From: a virus
Length of the DNA: 64,000 bases
Virus record (IMG/VR): IMGVR_UViG_3300042402_001861
Location: 1 to 64,000 of that record
Strand: one strand, 5' to 3'
The stretch's first letter is position 1. Every line of letters starts with the position of its first letter. Below are positions 57,960-64,000 of this stretch, in pieces. The notes beneath the pieces were generated by a model. That model saw only the letters and a program-made list of their open reading frames with translations. It searched no databases and was not told where the DNA came from. Made by a program: the position numbers and the translations under genes.

Positions 57960-59153
57960 ATGACGATCACGATTGAGCAGACCACACCTTCCGCCGTAGT
58001 TTCCGCCACGGCTCCCGCAACCACCAACAAGAAGACGAAGACTGTCACGCTGTGCATGATCGTGAAGAACGAAGCACGGGTGATTGAGCGTTGCCTTGCT
58101 TCGGTGCTTCCCATCATCGACCATTGGGTCATCGTGGACACGGGTTCCACGGACGGAACGCAGGAGAAGATCCTGAAGTTCTTTGAGAATGTCGGCATCC
58201 CCGGCGAACTGTACGAGCGTCCGTGGAAGAACTTCGGGCATAACCGCAGCGAGGCACTTCAACTGGCCAAGGACAAGGCCGATTATTCCTACATGATTGA
58301 TGCCGACGAGGTTCTTGTCTTTGAACCCGGCTTTGATCCCGACAAGTTCAAGGAAACACTCAACGCCGACCTGTACAACATCTTTGCACTCTACGGCGGG
58401 ACTCGCTATCACCGTCCGCAGATGACGAGCAACAAGAAGAACTTCTACTACCGTGGCGTACTTCATGAGTATGTCGATTGCCATGATCCAATCGAAACCC
58501 GAGACTTTGCCCGTGGCTTCATGAACACCCCTATTCAGGACGGCAATCGCTCAAGCATGGAGAAGAAGTACGAGCGAGATGCAGAGGTTTTCGAGGAAGC
58601 ACTCAAGGGTGAGGTCGATCCCAAGGACTTCAACCGCTATCACTTCTATCTTGCACAGTCCTATCGCGACTCGCAGCAATGGGAGAAGGCTCTTGCTGCC
58701 TACATGAAGCGGGCGGAACTTGGCGGATGGAACGAGGAAGTATTCTACTCGCTCTATCAGGCAGGACGCATCATGGAAGTTCTGAACAAGAACATCGATG
58801 ACATCATCAAGGTGTACTTCAATGCCTATCAGGCGGCTCCCTATCGTGCAGAGAGCCTTTGGGCCGCTGCCCGTCTTTGCCGCATGAACATCCGTTTCGA
58901 TCAGGCATATACCTTCGCAAAGCAGGGACTCAAGTGCCGTTGCCCCGAAGGTGCCCTGTTCATCGGTGCCCCGATCTACGAGTGGATGTTGCTTGACGAG
59001 TTCGCCATCGCCGCTTACTGGACAGGTCATTTCAAGGAGTCTCGAATGGCTTCGATTCAGTTGCTCAACAGCAACAAGTTCCCTCCCGATCAGAAGGAGA
59101 GAATCGAGATGAACCTCAAGTTTGCAACCGAAGAACTGATGAACGGAGGCTGA
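57960..59153 (+). CDS. GT2 glycosyltransferase with TPR-like C-terminal part
   Basis: 397 residues. The GT2 domain begins after a Thr/Ala-rich N-terminal tail: 'TVTLCMIVKNEARVIERCLA' then SVLPIIDHWVIVDTGSTDGT and the DxD motif in 'YSYMIDADEVLVFEPGFDPD'. After 'GGTRYHRPQMTSNKKNFYYR' and GVLHEYVDC comes a helical repeat part ('YHFYLAQSYRDSQQWEKALA', 'RAESLWAAARLCRMNIRFDQ') of TPR type. Such enzymes add sugars to proteins or lipid-linked glycans. Placed between fibre genes and the neck operon, it may glycosylate a virion protein or alter host LPS. Its own late promoter lies upstream. Confidence 0.8.
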   Translation: MTITIEQTTPSAVVSATAPATTNKKTKTVTLCMIVKNEARVIERCLASVLPIIDHWVIVDTGSTDGTQEKILKFFENVGIPGELYERPWKNFGHNRSEALQLAKDKADYSYMIDADEVLVFEPGFDPDKFKETLNADLYNIFALYGGTRYHRPQMTSNKKNFYYRGVLHEYVDCHDPIETRDFARGFMNTPIQDGNRSSMEKKYERDAEVFEEALKGEVDPKDFNRYHFYLAQSYRDSQQWEKALAAYMKRAELGGWNEEVFYSLYQAGRIMEVLNKNIDDIIKVYFNAYQAAPYRAESLWAAARLCRMNIRFDQAYTFAKQGLKCRCPEGALFIGAPIYEWMLLDEFAIAAYWTGHFKESRMASIQLLNSNKFPPDQKERIEMNLKFATEELMNGG

Positions 59154-59154
59154 T

Positions 59155-59943
59155 TTGCCTTCCTTTCCCGGTCATTTGATCGGCTCCTCCACCAAGGAAA
59201 CCAACTCCATTCGGTCAACGGTTTCCTTGGGCAAGCCCGCACCTTTCGCTTCCGGCATAGTGGTCTGTGTCGGAAGCGATGGTGTTTTGCGGCCATATGG
59301 CAGGAGAAAGAGCAGCGACCCCATTCTCGGAGTGGTAGAAAGGATTCATCCGCCCATGAACACGGAAGTTGATGTTGTGCATCATGGAATCGTGCATCTT
59401 GCTTTTATTGAAAATGGCAAGACTTATTATCTTCAGGATGATGGTTCCTTGGCAACCAAAGGACATCTTCCTCTTATTCGCGGCATCGGTGAGGGCAAAG
59501 GAATGTTCTCCATTCCACATGAGGGCGTGGGTGCGGGAGTTCCCACGGGAACCATGATGCAAATATGGTCTGATGTCGTTCCCTTGGGATGGCTTGAGTG
59601 CAATGGTTCCTTGGTGTCTGCCAAGCACTATCCTGCATTGTTTGACAGCACAAGAAGTCTCCGTGGAAGCATTCGTCTTTCCGTGATTACTGGTTCACAT
59701 TCCATGCTTTCGCTTTCCTATAACGGGTCCATCCCCGAAGGAACAATTCTGACCATCCCCTTGCATGGAACCGTGCAAGTCCTGTCCTGCAAGGATGGAA
59801 TGATTGTAGTCACATCGGAGAAGGAATTCTCTTGGCTGTCCTGTGCGCCAAACGCCAAGCATGAATTGGTATGCAACGATCCTAACCTGTTCTTCCTGCC
59901 AATACGGTCGGAACCACCGTACAAGTGGATTGTTAAAACCTGA
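59155..59943 (+). CDS. Small tail-collar-like protein
   Basis: 262 residues from TTG at 59155, one base after the previous stop, with GGAGG at good distance. The N-terminal half 'VSLGKPAPFASGIVVCVGSD' and 'GVVERIHPPMNTEVDVVHHG' IVHLAF resembles capsid/fibre decoration barrels. The middle has a collar-like motif: 'PTGTMMQIWSDVVPLGWLEC' then NGSLVSAKHYPALFDSTR, as in gp12-type domains, with 'LFFLPIRSEPPYKWIVKT' at the end. It probably is a structural protein of the tail fibre or collar. No ATG fits before the conserved part. Confidence 0.62.
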   Translation: MPSFPGHLIGSSTKETNSIRSTVSLGKPAPFASGIVVCVGSDGVLRPYGRRKSSDPILGVVERIHPPMNTEVDVVHHGIVHLAFIENGKTYYLQDDGSLATKGHLPLIRGIGEGKGMFSIPHEGVGAGVPTGTMMQIWSDVVPLGWLECNGSLVSAKHYPALFDSTRSLRGSIRLSVITGSHSMLSLSYNGSIPEGTILTIPLHGTVQVLSCKDGMIVVTSEKEFSWLSCAPNAKHELVCNDPNLFFLPIRSEPPYKWIVKT

Positions 59944-59960
59944 CCCATCGATTTCAAAGT

Positions 59961-59967
59961 CTAAATA
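59961..59967 (+). promoter_or_regulatory. Late promoter, CTAAATA
   Basis: CTAAATA 16 bases before the gp13 ATG, followed by GGAGG. It starts the neck-terminase operon. Confidence 0.65.
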
Positions 59968-59983
59968 GCATCGGAGGATTCCG

Positions 59984-60802
59984 ATGGCTGTAGTAAACAC
60001 TAGGCAGAAACTTGTGGATTATTGCCTGCGCCAACTTGGTTCGCCGGTCGTTCAGATCAATGTTGATGACGAGCAGATCGATGACCGTGTGGACGATGCC
60101 ATGCGCTTCATGTCGGAATACCATTTTGATAAAGTTGAAAGAGTCTACCTGAAGTACAAGTTGACTCAGGCAGACATCGACCGCAAGTACCTGTTGCTCG
60201 AAAGCGACAACACCGAGAGCCTTTCCGCCGATGATCGTTTGCAGACAATCACCGAGGAAGGGCAGTCCGGCACCGTTCCCATCGACAACCTGATTACGAG
60301 CGTCACCCGAATTTTCCATATCTCGCAGCAGACCATCGACATGTTCGATGTTCGCTATCAGTATGCCCTGAACGATCTTTATACATTCGGAACCATCGAT
60401 CTTGTGCAGTATGACATAACGCAGCAATACCTGTCCTTGCTGCGAATGTTCCTGTCTCCCGACAAGCAAGTGGAGTTCAGCCGTGTTACCAATCGTCTTG
60501 AAATTCACATGGATTGGAAGATCGTCAAGCCGGGTGGATATCTGATCATAGAATGCTATCGAATCCTTGACCCCCGTGTATACCCCGAGATATACGAAGA
60601 TCGTATGCTCAAGAAATACCTGACATCTCTAATCAAGAGACAATGGGGCATCAACATGAGCAAGTACAGCGGAATCAAGTTGCCCGGTGATGTCACCCTT
60701 CGTGGCGTTGACATCGTGAACGAGGCACAGAAGGAAGTGGACGAAATCGAAAAGGAAATCATAGCGAAGTACGAACTTCCTGTTGATTTCATGATGGGAT
60801 GA
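59984..60802 (+). CDS. gp13: Neck protein gp13
   Basis: 272 residues (T4 309). 'TRQKLVDYCLRQLGSPVVQI' then 'NVDDEQIDDRVDDAMRFMSE' YHFDKVERVYLKYKLTQ is the strong gp13 N-terminal signature. 'WKIVKPGGYLIIECYRILDP' and 'LTSLIKRQWGINMSKYSGIK' follow. gp13 and gp14 form the neck that closes the filled head and joins the tail. Order gp13-14-15-16-17 is that of T4. One base separates its stop from gp14. Confidence 0.92.
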   Translation: MAVVNTRQKLVDYCLRQLGSPVVQINVDDEQIDDRVDDAMRFMSEYHFDKVERVYLKYKLTQADIDRKYLLLESDNTESLSADDRLQTITEEGQSGTVPIDNLITSVTRIFHISQQTIDMFDVRYQYALNDLYTFGTIDLVQYDITQQYLSLLRMFLSPDKQVEFSRVTNRLEIHMDWKIVKPGGYLIIECYRILDPRVYPEIYEDRMLKKYLTSLIKRQWGINMSKYSGIKLPGDVTLRGVDIVNEAQKEVDEIEKEIIAKYELPVDFMMG

Positions 60803-60803
60803 C

Positions 60804-61676
60804 ATGGCACTAAATCCATACTTCAACAAGTTCAACAATCTTCCTGAGCAAAACCTCATCGAAGACTTGACTATTGAGGCCATCAAGATACATGGCATCG
60901 AGATGTACTACATCCCGAGAACCATGTTGCACAAGGACGATTTGTTTGGCGAAGCGCCGTATTCACGCTTCGCATCATTCAAGATGATAGAGATGTACAT
61001 GGATACGACAACCGCCTTTGAAGGCGGAGACACCTTTACGAAATTTGGCTTTGAAGTGAGAGACAGCGTGAAGTTCACGGTTTCCCGCAAGAGGTTCAAG
61101 CGGGAGACAGGGATGGCTAGACCCATGGAGGGTGATTTGCTTTTTCTGCCCTTGAACAGAGGTCTGTTTGAGATCAAGTTTGTAGAGCATGAGAACCCAT
61201 TCTATCAACTAGGCAAACTTCTTTCGTACCAGATGACTTGTGAATTGTTCCAATACAGCGAGGAGAAGATGAACACCGGAATCCCGGCAATCGATGCAGT
61301 CGAAGAAGTCGCCTTCAAACTTCAACTCACACTAGGAGCAACAGGTGGAACAGGAACTTTTACAAAAGGCGATCTCGTTTACCAGCCTGCGAGTGGGACG
61401 ACTTCGGGAGTCTTTTCGACGGCGGCTGCAAAAGCAACCGTATATGCTTGGAGTGCGTCAGAACCGACAAACCTTGTTCTTGTGGATCCGGTTGGCGGCT
61501 GGAGTCTCACAGGAACAAATCGATTTGTAACCAAGTCGGACAACACAGCATACTACAGAATGGTTGTTGGGGACGAGAAGTTCGGAGAACTCATCGACCA
61601 TACCAACGAGGCCATTCAGGACGAGGCCGACACCTTCGTCAATTTCAGCGAGAAGCATCCTTTCGGAGAGCCATAA
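60804..61676 (+). CDS. gp14: Neck protein gp14
   Basis: 290 residues (T4 256). 'NLIEDLTIEAIKIHGIEMYY' then 'IPRTMLHKDDLFGEAPYSRF' and 'KFGFEVRDSVKFTVSRKRFK' are conserved in gp14. 'GDLLFLPLNRGLFEIKFVEH' ENPFYQLGKL follows. A ~60-residue insertion after about residue 170 ('LGATGGTGTFTKGDLVYQPA') is Gly/Thr-rich and explains the extra length. It works with gp13 in the head-tail connector. Confidence 0.92.
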   Translation: MALNPYFNKFNNLPEQNLIEDLTIEAIKIHGIEMYYIPRTMLHKDDLFGEAPYSRFASFKMIEMYMDTTTAFEGGDTFTKFGFEVRDSVKFTVSRKRFKRETGMARPMEGDLLFLPLNRGLFEIKFVEHENPFYQLGKLLSYQMTCELFQYSEEKMNTGIPAIDAVEEVAFKLQLTLGATGGTGTFTKGDLVYQPASGTTSGVFSTAAAKATVYAWSASEPTNLVLVDPVGGWSLTGTNRFVTKSDNTAYYRMVVGDEKFGELIDHTNEAIQDEADTFVNFSEKHPFGEP

Positions 61677-61679
61677 GCA

Positions 61680-62459
61680 ATGTTCAGGTATTTCTACCAT
61701 GGAACCATCCGAAAGGCAGTAGTTACCTTCGCGAATCTGTTCAACAATATGTACATCGCAAGGTACGACGAAAACAATGTCGAAGTGGAACGAATCAAGG
61801 TTCCCATTGCCTACGGCCCAAGACAGAAGTTCATTCGTCGCCTTGAGCGCATCGGCACGGACTTCGACCAAGCCAAGGTGAAGTTGGAAAACTACCTGCC
61901 TCGTCTTGCATTTGAGATGCAGAACATCACTTTCGATCCATCCCGAAAGTTGTCTGCCATGAACCAAACAGTAATCTACAATTCGGCAACGAATGCCTTG
62001 CGTAGATACGAAAGAGTTCCATACAACCTAGAACTGTCTTTGAGCATCCTTGCCAAGAACACCGAGGATGCATTGCAGATTTTTGAGCAGATCATCCCGT
62101 ATTTCCAACCCGAATACACGGTGACGGTTGACATGAATCAAACCGACAAGGCGGTATCTGTTCCTGTCGTATTCAAGAACGCCGTGCTTTCGGAAGGAGA
62201 TGACGGAAGTTACGGAGACTATGGTACGAGAAAGGTCACCATCATGACCCTATCGTTCACCATGAAACTGTATCTCTATGGCCCAATCAGCACACAGGGA
62301 ATCATCACATCCTCGCAAGTCAACATGTCAAGTACGGGACTTACCTCGGGGTTCGGTCCATCGGGTTCAGGTACATCTGTGGTTTCCAATGCTGTCACGG
62401 GAGGGGCTACGGGCTGTGGTGCAACAGGCACCGTCAGCAGCAGCACGAATACATACTAA
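61680..62459 (+). CDS. gp15: Tail sheath stabiliser and completion protein gp15
   Basis: 259 residues (T4 272). 'MFRYFYHGTIRKAVVTFANL' then FNNMYIARYDENNVEVERIKVPIAYG, with 'YLPRLAFEMQNITFDPSRKL' and 'RVPYNLELSLSILAKNTEDA' match gp15. The protein forms the hexameric ring at the head-proximal end of the tail. The C-terminal ~50 residues are Ser/Gly/Thr-rich ('GFGPSGSGTSVVSNAVTGGA') and probably flexible. It follows gp14 after 3 bases. Confidence 0.92.
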   Translation: MFRYFYHGTIRKAVVTFANLFNNMYIARYDENNVEVERIKVPIAYGPRQKFIRRLERIGTDFDQAKVKLENYLPRLAFEMQNITFDPSRKLSAMNQTVIYNSATNALRRYERVPYNLELSLSILAKNTEDALQIFEQIIPYFQPEYTVTVDMNQTDKAVSVPVVFKNAVLSEGDDGSYGDYGTRKVTIMTLSFTMKLYLYGPISTQGIITSSQVNMSSTGLTSGFGPSGSGTSVVSNAVTGGATGCGATGTVSSSTNTY

Positions 62460-62478
62460 TCAAGGGATTTTATGAATC

Positions 62479-62940
62479 ATGAGTGATGTTGATGATAATC
62501 TATCCAATGCATTGAACTTGCCCGAACCAATCAAGGAAACACAAATTGTTCCTCCCGTGGTTGGACCCAAGGAAATAGAGGCACGGGTGGTAAAGCCCGA
62601 TGCCGAGCGTGACTATGCCGAAGTCAGGCAGAATCTCAAGCGCATCATCGAGAAATCCGAAGAGGCCGTAGAGAACATCCTTGAGGTTGCCGTTGAAAGT
62701 CAGAATCCAAGGGCATATGAGGTGGTGGCACAATTGCTTGCGGCATCACTTGAAGCCAACAACAAGTTGATGCATCTGCATCGGCAAATCAAAGACATCA
62801 ACAAGGAAGAACCGGGCAAGACCACGAATGTGACCAACAACAGCATTTTCGTCGGAAACACGGCAGACTTGCAGAAGATGATTCGCAACCTGAATTCCCC
62901 AAAGCAGTTGGAAGAGAAGAAGCCCGACGATGCCTCGTAA
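62479..62940 (+). CDS. gp16: Terminase small subunit gp16
   Basis: 153 residues (T4 164). Helical centre with 'DYAEVRQNLKRIIEKSEEAV' then ENILEVAVESQNPRAYEV and 'LLAASLEANNKLMHLHRQIK', followed by 'NNSIFVGNTADLQKMIRNLN', the gp16 pattern. gp16 forms the ring that recognises DNA and regulates gp17 during packaging. Its end overlaps the start of gp17 by 11 bases. Confidence 0.9.
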   Translation: MSDVDDNLSNALNLPEPIKETQIVPPVVGPKEIEARVVKPDAERDYAEVRQNLKRIIEKSEEAVENILEVAVESQNPRAYEVVAQLLAASLEANNKLMHLHRQIKDINKEEPGKTTNVTNNSIFVGNTADLQKMIRNLNSPKQLEEKKPDDAS

Positions 62941-64000
62941 GCAAGGAAACACTTACCTTGGCAACCCCCTTCTCAAGGGGCCGAATGTACAGGTACAGTA
63001 CACCAAGCAGCAACTTGAGGAGTTTGTCCGCTGCTCCAAGGATCCGGTCTATTTCCTTGAACACTACATGAAGATCGTGACCATCGACTCTGGTCCGATG
63101 CTTTTCAAGATGTATGAGTTTCAGCGGCAGATCATCAGGGAAATCCATTCCAATCGTTTTGTGATTTCCAAGATTCCCCGACAGAGCGGAAAGTCCACCG
63201 TGATGTTGGGATACATTCTGTACAGCATTCTGTTCACTCCCAACTACAAGGTGGCAATCCTTGCCAACAAGTTGAAGACCGCTGGTGAATTGCTGAACCG
63301 TCTGAAGTTTGCGTATGAGAATCTTCCCAAGTGGTTGCAGCAGGGTGTAATTGAATGGAACAAATTGAGCATCACCTTGGAGAACGGGTCGAAGGTCGTG
63401 TCTTCTGCAACGAGCGCATCTGCCGTCCGTGGAGACAGTTTCAACTTCCTGCTGCTTGACGAGTTTGCCTTCGTTCCTCCGAACATTGCCGAAGAGTTCT
63501 TTTCGTCGGTGTATCCAACCATCTCGTCGGGAAAGACATCCAAGGTGGTCATTGTTTCCACGCCATGCGGCATGAATATGTTCTACAAGTTGTGGAAGGA
63601 TGCCATTGCCAAGCGAAACGAATACATTGCCGTTGAGGCGCATTGGTATCAGGTTCCCGGTCGTGACGAGAAGTGGAAGGAAAGCACAAAGAAGAGCCTT
63701 TCCTCTGAAAGACAATGGCTTCAGGAATATGAATGCGAATTCCTTGGCTCTGAAGACACCCTCATCAAGCCTGCGAAGATATCGTCATTGGCATACGAGA
63801 AGCCAATCTTTCAAAATGAGGAAGGGCTTGTTGTTTATGAAGCACCCATCAAGGATCACATCTATGCAATGTGCGTTGATACTGCCCGTGGGCAGGGTCA
63901 GGACTACCATGCCCTCACCGTGGTTGATGCGACAAATATTCCCTACAAGGTAGTTGCCAAGTTCAGGAACAACACCATGCCCGTCATGGTATTTCCCAAT
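62930..64000 (+). CDS. gp17: Terminase large subunit gp17 (3' end outside window)
   Basis: 357 codons are visible, from ATG at 62930 to the last base; T4 gp17 has 610 residues. Walker A 'PRQSGKST' at residues 83-90, Walker B 'LLLDEFAF' with Asp177 and Glu178, the coupling motif 'VVIVSTPCGMN' near 207-216, and the first nuclease Asp317 in 'MCVDTARGQGQDYHALTVVD'. gp17 is the ATPase motor and headful nuclease that packages phage DNA. The gene overlaps gp16 by 11 bases, as expected for coupled subunits. Confidence 0.95.
   Translation, partial: MPRKQGNTYLGNPLLKGPNVQVQYTKQQLEEFVRCSKDPVYFLEHYMKIVTIDSGPMLFKMYEFQRQIIREIHSNRFVISKIPRQSGKSTVMLGYILYSILFTPNYKVAILANKLKTAGELLNRLKFAYENLPKWLQQGVIEWNKLSITLENGSKVVSSATSASAVRGDSFNFLLLDEFAFVPPNIAEEFFSSVYPTISSGKTSKVVIVSTPCGMNMFYKLWKDAIAKRNEYIAVEAHWYQVPGRDEKWKESTKKSLSSERQWLQEYECEFLGSEDTLIKPAKISSLAYEKPIFQNEEGLVVYEAPIKDHIYAMCVDTARGQGQDYHALTVVDATNIPYKVVAKFRNNTMPVMVFPN

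Overview
This window is part of the genome of a contractile-tailed phage of the T4 superfamily. The baseplate, neck and terminase genes (gp4, 6, 8, 13-17, 25, 26, 27, 48, 53, 54) and the replication and late-transcription genes (gp32, gp33, gp59) are recognisable from their proteins. Gene content and protein style (DUF4815-type gp10-like protein, gp5 without a lysozyme domain, PAAR tip, small conserved marine-phage genes, class II ribonucleotide reductase) are closest to environmental aquatic T4-like phages such as those of cyanobacteria. The host cannot be named. A complete-looking ADP-heptose module and standard -35/-10 promoters suggest a Gram-negative bacterium with heptose in its LPS.

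Layout. 1-8854 (+): adhesins, namely a repeat-built fibre protein, three concanavalin/LamG-like paralogues, two small fibre-associated proteins and a protein with 14 RCC1-type repeats. 8922-14711 (+): a sugar block with a sulfotransferase/heptosyltransferase-like fusion, a glycosyltransferase, heptose kinase, heptose nucleotidyltransferase, HldD-type epimerase, a cupin and a HAD phosphatase. 14824-17337 (+): B12-dependent ribonucleotide reductase and a RuvC-like nuclease. 17503-19264 (-): three conserved or unknown genes. 19407-23551 (+): early and replication genes, with a very acidic small protein, tRNA-Glu(UUC), a zinc ribbon, a PD-(D/E)XK nuclease, gp33, gp59 and gp32. 23606-29193 (-): tape measure, gp51-like/gp26 pair, gp54, an unknown conserved protein and gp4. 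29246-49543 (+): gp48, gp53, gp27, gp5-like, PAAR, a GAF-like membrane protein, gp25, gp6, gp7-like, gp8 and gp10-like. 49543-57872 (+): collar fibre, short exchangeable fibre cassettes and a second set of three LamG-like paralogues. 57960-59943 (+): a glycosyltransferase and a small collar-like protein. 59984-64000 (+): gp13, 14, 15, 16 and gp17 (cut by the window end).

Regulation. A CTAAATA/ATAAATA box (the T4 late-promoter -10 type, used with gp55/gp33/gp45) recurs just upstream of genes on both strands, including a divergent pair at 29199-29221. Three sigma70-like promoters, all with a 16-base spacer, serve the early region (19272-19341 divergent pair; 22549-22576 before gp32). A strong hairpin terminator separates the convergent gp32 and tape-measure genes. 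Genes are packed tightly, often with ATGA/TGATG overlaps; no gene-free stretch exceeds about 170 bases.

Most noteworthy: a UUUUUUU slippery site joining gp26 to a gp51-like reading frame directly before the tape measure gene, which has the geometry of lambda G/GT; the phage-borne heptose pathway next to a heptosyltransferase-like fusion; the double RCC1 propeller; the two LamG arrays; and a truncated fibre cassette that marks recent cassette exchange.
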